From NCBI GenBank assembly GCA_017408395.1, contig JAFQUQ010000029.1:1-64000 (forward strand): 64,000 bases of DNA, read 5' to 3'. Positions 51,781 to 60,829 of the stretch are shown here, in pieces. A program made the position numbers and the translations under genes. The notes below the pieces were generated by a model. That model was not told where the DNA came from. It saw only the letters and a program-made list of their open reading frames with translations, and did not search any database. Source of the stretch: Oscillospiraceae bacterium. GTDB taxonomy: Bacteria > Bacillota > Clostridia > Oscillospirales > Ruminococcaceae. Position 1 is the first letter of the stretch; each line of letters starts with the position of its first letter.

Positions 51781-51827
51781 GCAAAGCTGCTTATTCCGTA
51801 CCGGTTCAAGGCTTTGCTTTTAATTTT
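51781..51827 (+). terminator. Terminator-like hairpin before khpA
   Basis: GCAAAGC (51781-51787) / GCTTTGC (51811-51817), then TTTTAATTTT. It lies downstream of the pseudoknot, a layout that would suit attenuation of the khpA-rimM-trmD part. Confidence 0.6.
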
Positions 51828-51868
51828 ACGGAGAATTTGTTATTCACATAAATGAAAGGAAGATTGTA

Positions 51869-52102
51869 ATGAAGGAACTTCTTATTGCTATCGTAAACGG
51901 TCTTGTTGAAGACAAGAGCGCAGTTTCCGTTGACGTTGACGAGCCTAACGAGGAGGGTGTAATTGTTTACCACCTCCACGTTGCAGCTGACGATATGGGC
52001 CGTGTAATCGGCAAGCAGGGCAGAATTGCAAAGGCTATCAGAACTGTTATGCGTGCAGGCGCAGGCAGACAGAACCAGAAGATTATGGTTGAAATTGATT
52101 AA
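51869..52102 (+). CDS. khpA: KH-domain RNA-binding protein KhpA
   Basis: 77 residues. The single KH domain has the core MGRVIGKQGRIAKAIRTV. KhpA binds RNA with KhpB and is tied to cell-division control in streptococci. The place between rpsP and rimM is the usual one (ylqC in Bacillus). GAAAGGAAG precedes the ATG. Confidence 0.93.
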   Translation: MKELLIAIVNGLVEDKSAVSVDVDEPNEEGVIVYHLHVAADDMGRVIGKQGRIAKAIRTVMRAGAGRQNQKIMVEID

Positions 52103-52197
52103 GCTTAAACAGATTTAAAAAAGCTTGGGGAATATTGTGCTCTGCTCCGTGTCGGGCGGAGGCAGTATTCCTTTTTGATTTAAATAGGGGTGAGTTT

Positions 52198-53085
52198 ATG
52201 ACATACGAGGATAACGGAACAAGACGTTCGGGCAGCATTTACCGTCGTTATGAAAAGCAATCCACCTGGACGCTTAAAAGAATAAGACTTGAAGGTGCAT
52301 TTATGCTGTTTAAAATGGCGGTTATGACGGCGGCACTTGTGGGCGTTGTGACTTATGACGGCTTGACGGGTCTGATTGTCAGCCTTGCTGTGGGTGCGGT
52401 TATAGGTGCGGTTTTCGGCGGAATATATGTGGCTGTAAACACTCATATGTCCAGAAATTCGTATGGCTATAAAGTTGAAATTACTCAGGGCTACACCGAC
52501 GAATTGATAGAAGAACTGCGTAAATACGAAAAAATCACGCCTGTTTCGGCGGCTTCCGTTGCAGTTGTTTACAATTACAGAGGAGAGTTTAAGGAAGCGC
52601 TTGAAGCGCTTAAAAGGGTGGACGCTTTTTCTTTGCATAATAATCCAAACGGTGCTCACAGCTATTTTGCGGCATTGCTTGAAGCTTGTCTGCTTGAAGG
52701 CGACATTGAAGCAGCTAAGGCAACCTATGAGAATGGGTTTTATTATATGAAAACCTATATGAACAGCCCGATTTACGGTGCAAATGTTTCCCTTTCCCTG
52801 GCAATTTACGAATATTTTATGGGACGTCACGATTTAAGCTTAAATCTTCTGGACAACGGATTCAGAATTATTAATGCGGATTACGATCCCGAACAGCATA
52901 TTCCCGACGAAAATTTAAGAAGCATTTTAAGCTGCTGGAGAGCGAAAAATCTCATTGCTGTCGGGGACAGGAAATCGGCGGCGGAAATGCTTGCAAACTG
53001 TGAAAATTACTACAAAACCGACTATTATAAAGGAAAAATCGAAGAATTAAAAAAGGAGCTGAGTGAAAATGAAGCGATTTCTTGA
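52198..53085 (+). CDS. Two-helix membrane protein with TPR-like C-terminus
   Basis: 295 residues from the ATG at 52198 (GGGGTGAG upstream). A basic start (RRSGSIYRRYEKQ) precedes two membrane helices with a Gly/Ala/Val-rich pattern (about 38-85). An all-helical region with TPR-like spacing follows (AVVYNYRGEFKEALEALKRV, AALLEACLLEGDIEAAKATYENG, IYEYFMGRHDLSLNLL). Its layout matches the gene at 32056-32961 on the other strand. Inserted between khpA and rimM. Role unknown. Confidence 0.65.
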   Translation: MTYEDNGTRRSGSIYRRYEKQSTWTLKRIRLEGAFMLFKMAVMTAALVGVVTYDGLTGLIVSLAVGAVIGAVFGGIYVAVNTHMSRNSYGYKVEITQGYTDELIEELRKYEKITPVSAASVAVVYNYRGEFKEALEALKRVDAFSLHNNPNGAHSYFAALLEACLLEGDIEAAKATYENGFYYMKTYMNSPIYGANVSLSLAIYEYFMGRHDLSLNLLDNGFRIINADYDPEQHIPDENLRSILSCWRAKNLIAVGDRKSAAEMLANCENYYKTDYYKGKIEELKKELSENEAIS

Positions 53086-53578
53086 AATAGGCAAAATTGT
53101 TGCTGTGCAGGGACTTAAGGGCGAGGTGCGTGTTGAAGCGTGGTGCGACTCAAAGGAGTTCCTCTGCGAGTTTGATACGCTCTATTTCGACAAGGGTGCG
53201 ACTCCCGTTGAAATTGTAAGGGCACATCCACATAAAAATATCGTGCTTATGAAGATAAAGGGCACGGATACCGTTGAACAGGCACAGCTTCTCAGAAATA
53301 AAATATTATATATGGACAGAGAGGACGTGGAGCTTGACGAGGGCTGTTACTTTGTGCAGGACCTTATCGGACTTTCTGTTATTGACGCTGACGACGGCAC
53401 TGAGTACGGCAAAATCGTTGATGTTACCGAAACAGGCGCCAATGATGTTTACCATATTAAGGATAAAGACGGCGTAATTCGCCTTATTCCTGCAATACCT
53501 GATGTTGTAATTGAAACAAATATTACAGATAGTAAAATGTTTATCCATAAGCTGGAGGGACTTTTCGATGAGGATTGA
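53069..53578 (+). CDS. rimM: Ribosome maturation factor RimM
   Basis: 169 residues from the ATG at 53069; a GTG two codons earlier is possible. N-terminal RimM domain with EIGKIVAVQGLKGEVRVE, then a PRC-barrel with YFVQDLIGLSVID and AIPDVVIETNI. It helps 16S processing in the 30S head. It overlaps the TPR gene before it and trmD after it (10 bases), so translation is tightly coupled. Confidence 0.95.
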   Translation: MKRFLEIGKIVAVQGLKGEVRVEAWCDSKEFLCEFDTLYFDKGATPVEIVRAHPHKNIVLMKIKGTDTVEQAQLLRNKILYMDREDVELDEGCYFVQDLIGLSVIDADDGTEYGKIVDVTETGANDVYHIKDKDGVIRLIPAIPDVVIETNITDSKMFIHKLEGLFDED

Positions 53579-54278
53579 TGTTGCAACGCTGTTTCCCGAT
53601 ATGTGTGAAACGGTGCTTTCGGAAAGTATAATCGGCAGGGCAAGGAAGGCAGGAAAAATCGAAATGCACTGTCACCAGATAAGGGACTACACAACTGACA
53701 AGCATCGCCGTGTTGACGATACGCCTTACGGCGGCGGTATGGGTATGGTTATGCAGGCTGACCCTATTTACAGGTGTTTTCTCGGAGTTACGGAGCAGTT
53801 TGAGGAGAAGCCGTATGTTATTTATATGTCACCCAAGGGGACTGTATTTAATCAGCAGAAGGCGATTGAACTGTCAAAAATGAAGAATATTTTCGTGATT
53901 TGCGGGCATTATGAGGGTGTTGACCAGCGTGTGCTTGACAAAATCGTTGACGAGGAAATTTCTGTCGGGGATTACGTGCTGACAGGCGGCGAGCTGCCTG
54001 CTATGGTAATGATAGACGCTGTTGCAAGGATGTGTCCGGGAGTGCTTTCTTCCGACGAGTGCTTTGAGGAGGAAAGTCATTTCAAGGGTCTGCTTGAATA
54101 TCCTCACTATACAAAGCCTGAAATCTGGGAGGGGGAAGCTGTTCCGCCCGTCCTGCTTACTGGTCATCACAAGAATATCGCCAATTTCAGACACGAAAAG
54201 GCTGTCGAAATAACCAAAGAACGCCGCCCCGATATGTACCAGAAATATATCGAAAATGTTAATATGGATAAAAAGTGA
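53568..54278 (+). CDS. trmD: tRNA (guanine-N1)-methyltransferase
   Basis: 236 residues from the ATG at 53568, the start matching the family (MRIDVATLFPDM). SPOUT knot enzyme that methylates G37 of tRNA. Motifs: PYGGGMGMVMQ, YMSPKGTVFNQQ, VICGHYEGVDQRVLD, and EISVGDYVLTGGELPAM. The usual next gene rplS is not here. Confidence 0.96.
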   Translation: MRIDVATLFPDMCETVLSESIIGRARKAGKIEMHCHQIRDYTTDKHRRVDDTPYGGGMGMVMQADPIYRCFLGVTEQFEEKPYVIYMSPKGTVFNQQKAIELSKMKNIFVICGHYEGVDQRVLDKIVDEEISVGDYVLTGGELPAMVMIDAVARMCPGVLSSDECFEEESHFKGLLEYPHYTKPEIWEGEAVPPVLLTGHHKNIANFRHEKAVEITKERRPDMYQKYIENVNMDKK

Positions 54279-54456
54279 AATTTAACCCGATGAAGTGTTA
54301 AAAACTTTCGGTTGAAATGCCTATAAATTTCGGTGGAATTTTGTATATAGGTAATAAAATTAGTGATAATAAACAAATAAAAGCTGCCGCAACTCCCCTC
54401 GGTTAATTCAAATAGCAGAATTTTGCGATTAAGGGAAGAATTATAACATTTTTCCG

Positions 54457-54485
54457 TTGACTATCGGAAATTTCGGGGGTATAAT
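54457..54485 (+). promoter_or_regulatory. Promoter of ptsH
   Basis: TTGACT (54457-54462), a 17-bp spacer and TATAAT (54480-54485). The bases 54279-54456 before it hold no gene or structure I can name. Confidence 0.8.
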
Positions 54486-54553
54486 ATTAGCATAACAAAG
54501 AGAATAGAGGCACTCGAAAAGGTGCATTATAAGATGAGTTAGGAGAGAGAATT

Positions 54554-54826
54554 ATGTTCGTTAAAGATGTAATGGTTCAGAATCAGGTTGGTTTACACGC
54601 TCGTCCAGCTACTTTCTTCATCCAGAAGGCTAATGAATTCAAGTCTTCCATCTGGATTGAAAAGGAAGAAAGAAGAGTAAATGCTAAGTCACTCCTCGGT
54701 ATCCTTTCACTCGGTATCGTAGGCGGCACACAGATCAGAATCATCGCTGACGGCGCTGATGAAGAAGCTGCTGTTGAAGGTCTTATTGAACTGGTTGAAA
54801 GCGGTTTTGCTGAAGAAACAAGATAA
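54554..54826 (+). CDS. ptsH: HPr phosphocarrier protein
   Basis: 90 residues. His15 in GLHARPA (the PEP-dependent site) and Ser46 in NAKSLLGILSLG (the HprK site of Gram-positive HPr) are both at standard positions. So it can work in sugar phosphotransfer and in CcpA-linked catabolite control. It stands alone, with a promoter and terminator; no ptsI is near. AGGAGAGAG precedes the ATG. Confidence 0.93.
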   Translation: MFVKDVMVQNQVGLHARPATFFIQKANEFKSSIWIEKEERRVNAKSLLGILSLGIVGGTQIRIIADGADEEAAVEGLIELVESGFAEETR

Positions 54827-54842
54827 TTACGTTCATCCTACG

Positions 54843-54879
54843 GAGCGCTGCTTGAAAAAAGCGGCGTTCTTTTTTTCAC
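54843..54879 (+). terminator. Intrinsic terminator of ptsH
   Basis: GAGCGCTGCTT/AAGCGGCGTTC stem (two G-U pairs) and a long T run. Confidence 0.8.
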
Positions 54880-55111
54880 CAAAGACATTTTATGCATATT
54901 TTTGTGATTTAAACAACAAATTAATAAAAAGTTCACACAAATTTGCACAAAATATGATAGAATGTATTGTATATTAAGAATATTACGCATATATTGCGTT
55001 GTTCTTTAGTGTAAATGTGTTGTTTCCGTCTGAAAAAGTGCGGAAATGCTTCAATATTAAAAAAGATACCGTCGTTTTTATGACGGGGATGAAATGAAAG
55101 GATGACCGAAT

Positions 55112-56197
55112 ATGTCAAACAGACTGTTTCAGGGATTAATTCACCAGATGAGAGACACTATGGACTGCACCATCGGCGTTGTAGATTCCACAGCTACCAT
55201 CATTGCCTGCAGCGAGCTTTCCAAAATCGGTACCACAAACGAATTTGTTTCACTTGATCTCAGCGATTCTCACGACATCTTTGTAAGAGACGGCTATACA
55301 TACAAGCCGTTCGGCTCACATATCAAGCCTGACTATGCTGTTTTTGTAGAAGGCACAGATGATAACGCTTCAAAGTATGCAAATATTATGGCTATCACAC
55401 TTTCTTCCATCAAGCAGTATTACGATGAAAAGTACGACCGCAGCAATTTTATCAAGAATGTTGTTCTCGATAATATTCTCCCCGGCGACATCGTTGTAAA
55501 GGCAAGAGAGCTTCACTTCAACAGCGACATCAGCAGAGTTGTTCTTCTTATAAGAATCATCTCTACAAATGATGTTTCCGCATTTGACGTTATTCAGAAC
55601 CTCTTCCCCGACAAGACAAAGGATTTCGTTCTCAACATTACAGAGTCCGACATCGTTCTTGTTAAGGAAGTAAAGAACAATATTGACTCCAAGGACCTCG
55701 AAAAGCTTGCACGCTCTATTTCAGATACCCTTTCAGGTGAATTCTACACAAGAGTAAATGTCGGTATCGGTACAGTTGTTGTAGGCGTAAAGGATCTTGC
55801 ACGTTCCTTCAAGGAAGCTCAGATCGCTCTTGAAGTAGGTAAGGTATTTGATACTGACAAGGTTATCGTTTCCTATGACAATCTCGGTATCGCAAGACTC
55901 ATCTATCACCTTCCTACAACACTCTGCGAAACATTCCTTCAGGAAGTATTCAAGAAGGGCTCCATCGAGTCCCTCGACCACGAAACACTGTTCACTATCC
56001 AGCGTTTCTTTGAAAACAACCTGAACGTTTCCGAAACATCACGTAAGCTTTTCGTGCACAGAAATACTCTTGTTTACAGACTTGAAAAAATCAAGAAGCT
56101 TACAGGCCTTGACCTGAGAGAGTTTGACCACGCAATTATCTTCAAGATTGCTCTTATGGTAAAGAAGTATCTTTCCGCAAATCCTGTTAAATTCTGA
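55112..56197 (+). CDS. CdaR/PucR-type transcriptional regulator
   Basis: 361 residues. An N-terminal sensor segment (CTIGVVDSTATIIACSE near 15-32) resembles sugar-diacid-recognition domains. The middle part is a CdaR-type GGDEF-like region. The C-terminus is a PucR-type helix-turn-helix (ETSRKLFVHRNTLVYRLEKI near 308-327). A likely carbon- or nitrogen-source regulator; the targets are not evident because no catabolic genes are adjacent. Preceded by GAAAGGA and followed by a terminator. Confidence 0.83.
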   Translation: MSNRLFQGLIHQMRDTMDCTIGVVDSTATIIACSELSKIGTTNEFVSLDLSDSHDIFVRDGYTYKPFGSHIKPDYAVFVEGTDDNASKYANIMAITLSSIKQYYDEKYDRSNFIKNVVLDNILPGDIVVKARELHFNSDISRVVLLIRIISTNDVSAFDVIQNLFPDKTKDFVLNITESDIVLVKEVKNNIDSKDLEKLARSISDTLSGEFYTRVNVGIGTVVVGVKDLARSFKEAQIALEVGKVFDTDKVIVSYDNLGIARLIYHLPTTLCETFLQEVFKKGSIESLDHETLFTIQRFFENNLNVSETSRKLFVHRNTLVYRLEKIKKLTGLDLREFDHAIIFKIALMVKKYLSANPVKF

Positions 56198-56257
56198 TTT
56201 CGTGATACTCTGAAAGAGCGCATAGGCAATGGGATATTGCCGAAAATACGAATTAAT

Positions 56258-56285
56258 GGGGCAGATAAAATTTCTGCCCCTTTTT
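56258..56285 (+). terminator. Intrinsic terminator between the CdaR-type gene and ftsE
   Basis: GGGGCAGA (56258-56265)/TCTGCCCC (56273-56280), then TTTTTG. It ends only about 32 bases before the ftsE start. Confidence 0.88.
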
Positions 56286-56316
56286 GTCTTAAATTATATA
56301 TAGGCGGTGCAGATTT

Positions 56317-56997
56317 TTGGTTGAATTAAGAAATGTATCGGTTACATATTCAAACGGCGTTGATGCGCTGAATGATGTTAGCCTTAAAATAAATGACGGC
56401 GAATTTGTTTTCGTTGTGGGTAAATCGGGTGCGGGCAAGAGTACCCTTATCCGACTTCTGCTTAAGGAAATCACTCCTTCAAAGGGTAGAATAAACGTAA
56501 ACGGCTTCGATTTGAAGCGTCTTAAGAAAACAAGGGCGTACAAGCTGAGAAGAACTATCGGCTTTGTTTTCCAGGATTTCAAGCTTATTGACAGTATGGA
56601 CGTTTTTGATAATATTGCTTTCGTTTTAAGATGTACCGACTCCTCGGAGAGATATATCGCAAAGCGTGTGCCGTATGTAATAAAGCTGGTTGGTCTTACG
56701 GAAAAGGCTCACAGCAGACCAAGCGAGCTTTCGGGCGGCGAGCAGCAGCGTGTGGCTATTGCAAGAGCGCTGGTAAACGACCCGCAGCTTATTATTGCGG
56801 ACGAGCCTACGGGTAATCTTGACCCTGCACTGAGTACGGAAATCGTCGAGCTTCTTCAGGCTATAAACAAGTGCGGTACTACCGTGCTTATGGTTACTCA
56901 CGAGCACGACCTTGTAAAGAATTTCGGCGGAAGAACTATTTCACTTCAGGACGGCCGTGTTATTTTCGACGATTATCTTATCGGCGACAGAAACTGA
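56317..56997 (+). CDS. ftsE: Cell-division ABC ATPase FtsE
   Basis: 226 residues. ABC ATPase with Walker [15 protein letters not shown] near 37-50, signature [15 protein letters not shown] near 138, and Walker [14 protein letters not shown]. With FtsX it controls peptidoglycan hydrolases at division. The start codon is TTG at 56317 with GGCGG about 10 bases upstream, followed by the usual [10 protein letters not shown]. No ATG is available at the right place. Confidence 0.95.
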   Translation: MVELRNVSVTYSNGVDALNDVSLKINDGEFVFVVGKSGAGKSTLIRLLLKEITPSKGRINVNGFDLKRLKKTRAYKLRRTIGFVFQDFKLIDSMDVFDNIAFVLRCTDSSERYIAKRVPYVIKLVGLTEKAHSRPSELSGGEQQRVAIARALVNDPQLIIADEPTGNLDPALSTEIVELLQAINKCGTTVLMVTHEHDLVKNFGGRTISLQDGRVIFDDYLIGDRN

Positions 56998-57045
56998 CAA
57001 ATCGGGAGGAGGACAGCTTCAGAGACTCTCTGAGGCACTTTACAA

Positions 57046-57951
57046 ATGAAAATCAGCAGTATGAATTACCTGTTCAGGCAGGGAATTAAAAATATATGGA
57101 CAAACAGAATTATGTCCGTGGCGTCGTTCTGTATACTTATGGTATCGCTTCTGCTCATAGGCTTTACGTCGCTGTTTATTGCAAACATAAACTCCTTTGT
57201 GGGCAGTATCGAGAACAAGAACGAGGTTATTCTTTTCCTTAAGGATGACGTTACAGACAGCGATATTGAACAGATAGGCGTTAAGCTTAACAATATGGAC
57301 AACATTTCCGAGGTGGTCTTCTACTCAAAGGAGGAGGCTTTCGAGGAAATCAAGAAGGGCATTGAAAATTCCGATGAGCTTTTCAGCTATGTGGGCGAGG
57401 AAAGTCCCCTGCCCGACTCTTATCGTGTAAAGGTTGAAGAGCTTGACACAATGGGCTCTACTCTTATGGAAGTGCGCAGACTTAACGGAATTGACTCCAT
57501 CAATGCACCTAACGACTTCGTTTCGATACTTACCGACCTTAAAAAGATAATCTCCATTATTTCGGCGGTTATCCTTGTTTCGCTTATTATCGTAAGCCTT
57601 GTTATCATCTCAAATGCCGAGAGAGCAAGCGTTGACATCCGTAAGCGTGAGATTGCAATTATGAAGTATGTCGGTGCAACAAATGCGTTTATAAAGATAC
57701 CGTTCTTTGTTGAGGGTATGACTTTAGGTATTCTCGCAGGCGGAGTTGCGGCTGTAATAACCATTTTCGGCTATTCCGAGCTGGCTTCAATGCTTATGGG
57801 AGAAACAACAATACTTACAGCAATGGGCATATCGGGTCTTATTTCACTTGACGAAATAATGTGGCCGCTGGTAGGTGCTTATGTTGCTATCGGTGCGCTT
57901 ATAAGTGCGATAGGTACGGTTATGTGCACAAGAAAGTATGTCAAGGTGTAA
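57046..57951 (+). CDS. ftsX: Cell-division protein FtsX
   Basis: 301 residues. The N-terminal cytoplasmic part (YLFRQGIKNIWTNRIMS) is followed by helix 1, a large outer loop (about 50-175) that in relatives binds an M23 hydrolase, then three helices, with the FtsX pattern VDIRKREIAIMKYVGATNAFIKIPFFVEG. Second gene of the ftsE-ftsX-M23-S41 group. Confidence 0.95.
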   Translation: MKISSMNYLFRQGIKNIWTNRIMSVASFCILMVSLLLIGFTSLFIANINSFVGSIENKNEVILFLKDDVTDSDIEQIGVKLNNMDNISEVVFYSKEEAFEEIKKGIENSDELFSYVGEESPLPDSYRVKVEELDTMGSTLMEVRRLNGIDSINAPNDFVSILTDLKKIISIISAVILVSLIIVSLVIISNAERASVDIRKREIAIMKYVGATNAFIKIPFFVEGMTLGILAGGVAAVITIFGYSELASMLMGETTILTAMGISGLISLDEIMWPLVGAYVAIGALISAIGTVMCTRKYVKV

Positions 57952-57972
57952 AATCTGAAAGGACGGTTTACA

Positions 57973-59265
57973 ATGCTTAAAATAAACGGCACAGTCAAAA
58001 AAGCCGTATCGTTGGTTATGGCGGCTGTAATGTGTGTGGGCGTGGTTTTCTGCGTTAATACATCTGCTGATACACAGTCCGACCTTGAAGCACAGCAGGC
58101 ACAGCTTGCCGAAGAGCGAAAGGCTATCGAAGCGGAGCTTGCAGAGCTGGAGGGCAAGGCTGAGGAACAGGAAAAATATCTTGCCGAATATGATGAAAAA
58201 ATGCGTATTCAGGAAGAGGAGATCGCAGTTGTTGAGGAGCAGATAAAGCTTTATGAGGACGAGGTTGCAATTCTTGAATTCAGCATTTCCGAAAAGGAAA
58301 GCGAGCTTGAAGAGGGTGTACAGCTTTTCAGACAGCGTCTCCGTGCGCTTTATATGGCAGGAAGCTCAAGCTATGCTTCCGTTCTTACGGGCGCAAGCGA
58401 TTTTTATGATATGCTTGTAAGAATGGAGCTTATGGAGAGAGTTTCACAGCACGACAACGACCTTATTGAGGAGCTTAATTCTCAGATAGCGGCACTCAAT
58501 ACAGACAAGACAAAACATTCCGAAACCATTGAACAGCTTGAAAAGAAGAGAGCTGACAAGCTTAAATATTACGACGAGCTTCGAGAAACCTACAACAACC
58601 ACGTTGAGGTAAAGGCTATGAAGGAAGCTGAAATGGCAGACTATAACGCACGTTACGACGAAATCAAGGAACGTGAGGACGAGGTCGAGGAACAGCTTCA
58701 GGCTGAGATCCGCAGAAAGCAGGAGGAAGCCGAGAAACGCCGTAAGGAAGAAGAAGAACGCCGCAGACAGGAAGAGGAAAAGAAACGTAAGGAAGCTGAG
58801 TCAAAGGGTGAAACCTATACCGAGCAGGACGTTTCGACCTTTACTTCATACAACAACACGGGCTGGGTTTGGCCTGTTCCTACTGTAAGAAATATTTCCG
58901 ACGGCTACGGTGACAGATATATTGTTGAAGAAAACAGATACGATTTCCATAAGGGCATCGACATTACGAAGCCGGGCTGTCACGGCGAGCCTATCATTGC
59001 TTCGGCAGGCGGCGAGGTAATCACCGCAGGCAACACAGGCAACGGTTACGGCTATCACGTTGTAATCGACCACGGCAATTCCATTTCCACCCTTTACGGT
59101 CACTGCTCATCACTTAACGTAAAGGTTGGGGATATAGTCAATCAGGGCGATGTTATTGCCTATATCGGCAATACAGGCTATTCCTACGGCAGCCACCTGC
59201 ATTTTGAGGTGCGTAAGAACGGTCAGCATACCGACCCGTTCAATTATGTCGATATAAACAATTGA
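57973..59265 (+). CDS. Murein hydrolase activator/M23 peptidase with coiled coil (PcsB/EnvC type)
   Basis: 430 residues. A signal peptide (about 1-33) and a long coiled coil (35-285, very rich in Glu/Lys/Arg, including tracts such as RRKEEEERRR) lead to a C-terminal M23/LytM domain. HKGIDITKPG and SHLHFEVR supply the zinc ligands H, D and H, so it may be catalytically active. Immediately downstream of ftsEX, which regulates such proteins through the FtsX loop. AAAGGACGG precedes the ATG. Confidence 0.93.
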   Translation: MLKINGTVKKAVSLVMAAVMCVGVVFCVNTSADTQSDLEAQQAQLAEERKAIEAELAELEGKAEEQEKYLAEYDEKMRIQEEEIAVVEEQIKLYEDEVAILEFSISEKESELEEGVQLFRQRLRALYMAGSSSYASVLTGASDFYDMLVRMELMERVSQHDNDLIEELNSQIAALNTDKTKHSETIEQLEKKRADKLKYYDELRETYNNHVEVKAMKEAEMADYNARYDEIKEREDEVEEQLQAEIRRKQEEAEKRRKEEEERRRQEEEKKRKEAESKGETYTEQDVSTFTSYNNTGWVWPVPTVRNISDGYGDRYIVEENRYDFHKGIDITKPGCHGEPIIASAGGEVITAGNTGNGYGYHVVIDHGNSISTLYGHCSSLNVKVGDIVNQGDVIAYIGNTGYSYGSHLHFEVRKNGQHTDPFNYVDINN

Positions 59266-59282
59266 TAAATCAGGGGATTTAA

Positions 59283-60500
59283 ATGAACAAAAAGATTTCA
59301 CTTGGCATTGCAATAGGCCTTATGGCACTTGTTGCGGCGGCTACGTTTATTATTACATATAATTACTCTATGAAGGTGTTCAACAATACCGTTAAAAGTG
59401 TTTCCGAAAAGGAAGAGGTCTATACCAAGCTTTCCGAAATGGATAAGTACGTCAGGGCAAATTACATCGGGACTCTTGATGAAAATATGCTTATGAACAG
59501 CATTATGGAGGGCTACATTGACGGTATTTCCGATGAATATGCGGATTATTACACCGCTGATGAGTATGCTGAGATACTCCGTCAGGATTCGGGCGTGACT
59601 ATCGGTCTGGGTATTACCTGGGAAAAGGAAAACAGCGGCTATATCAAGGTGCTTTCCGTAAATGAGGGGTCGTCCTCTGCAAATGCAGGCGTTGCGGCAG
59701 GAGATATTATTACTGCTGTAAACAACACGGACGTTATCGCTTACGAGGGCGGCTACGATGAAGCTTCCGCACTTTTAAACTGCACAGAGGGTACAAAGGT
59801 AAAGCTTCACATCAAGCGTGTAAATCAGCAGGGAATATCCGAGTTTTTTGCTGTTGACGTTGTTTCCGAAAAGACGGAGATAGTTTCCGTAACAAGCAGA
59901 ATGATAGACAACGTAGGCTACATTAAAGTAACAGCCTTCAACGGCAAGACTCCCGACCAGTTCAGAAGCGCAATAAACGGTCTGCTTGAAAGCGGTGCGG
60001 AGGCGCTTGTGTTTGACGTAAGAGATAACGCAGGCGGTCTTATCGAAGCGCTTCAGGGCAGTATCGACTGTATTTTAGGCGACAGGGACGTTGTTACGGC
60101 AAAGTTTATGAACAAGGAAGAGGTAGTGGTTAAAACTACCGAGGCAGAGAAAATTTCTATGCCGATGACTGTTATCATAAACGGAAATACGGCTTCCTGC
60201 GGAGAGCTTTTTGCCCTTGCGTTAAAGGATGAGGCAGACGCTCAGATTGTGGGAGCACAGAGCTTCGGCAAGGGCGTTATGCAGTACACTCACAAGCTTA
60301 ACGGCGGTGCTGCGGTAAAGGTTACGGTTGCAACCTTAAGCACGGCAAAAAGCGGCGAGTTCAACGGCACAGGCATAAAGCCGCATTTTGATGTGGCGCT
60401 TCCTGCGGATACCGACCTGTCGGTGCTTTCAGAGGAAGAAATTATGCAGCAGGACACACAGCTTCTTAAAGCGATTGAAGTTGTACAGACTATAAAATAA
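59283..60500 (+). CDS. S41 C-terminal processing protease (CtpB type)
   Basis: 405 residues. An N-terminal membrane helix, a PDZ domain (about 100-190, GLGITWEKENSGYIKVLSV), and the S41 protease core with DVRDNAGGLIEALQ, the nucleophile Ser in GNTASCGELFALAL and Lys in SFGKGVMQYT. It probably cleaves envelope proteins. It follows the M23 gene by 17 bases, an order also known in other Firmicutes (ftsEX-pcsB/cwlO-like-ctpB). Confidence 0.94.
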   Translation: MNKKISLGIAIGLMALVAAATFIITYNYSMKVFNNTVKSVSEKEEVYTKLSEMDKYVRANYIGTLDENMLMNSIMEGYIDGISDEYADYYTADEYAEILRQDSGVTIGLGITWEKENSGYIKVLSVNEGSSSANAGVAAGDIITAVNNTDVIAYEGGYDEASALLNCTEGTKVKLHIKRVNQQGISEFFAVDVVSEKTEIVSVTSRMIDNVGYIKVTAFNGKTPDQFRSAINGLLESGAEALVFDVRDNAGGLIEALQGSIDCILGDRDVVTAKFMNKEEVVVKTTEAEKISMPMTVIINGNTASCGELFALALKDEADAQIVGAQSFGKGVMQYTHKLNGGAAVKVTVATLSTAKSGEFNGTGIKPHFDVALPADTDLSVLSEEEIMQQDTQLLKAIEVVQTIK

Positions 60501-60514
60501 TCGGAGAAAATAAT

Positions 60515-60829
60515 ATGATTGATGAAGTAGGTTGGGTTTATACTATTCTCATAGTTATGCTTTATATAGTTGTGATAATTGACCTTATCGCAATAATTAT
60601 GGTGTTCCGTAAGGACAAGGCTGACAGAAGTGAATACTGCACATTCGGCATCAAATGGTCGAAAATCATAGTAGGTCTGTTTTTTGCGGTGATGCTCACA
60701 TATTTTATAATGGTGCAGAGCTTTACTCCTTATGTAATGTGGGTGCAGGCGATACTGGCGATGCTTCTTTACGTTATTGAGCTGTTCAACATTATCATTA
60801 AGGTAAAGTACGGTAAAAAAAGAAGATGA
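60515..60829 (+). CDS. Small three-helix membrane protein
   Basis: 104 residues. Helices lie at about 8-31, 48-68 and 72-94, with a basic tail (KVKYGKKRR). No family recognised. It follows the S41 gene by 14 bases and overlaps the next gene by 4, so it belongs to the ftsEX transcript. Confidence 0.7.
   Translation: MIDEVGWVYTILIVMLYIVVIIDLIAIIMVFRKDKADRSEYCTFGIKWSKIIVGLFFAVMLTYFIMVQSFTPYVMWVQAILAMLLYVIELFNIIIKVKYGKKRR

Noticed and set aside
51692..51817. Short frame of about 40 codons between rpsP and khpA
   Set aside because: No ribosome site before the ATG, and the stretch is better explained by RNA helices.
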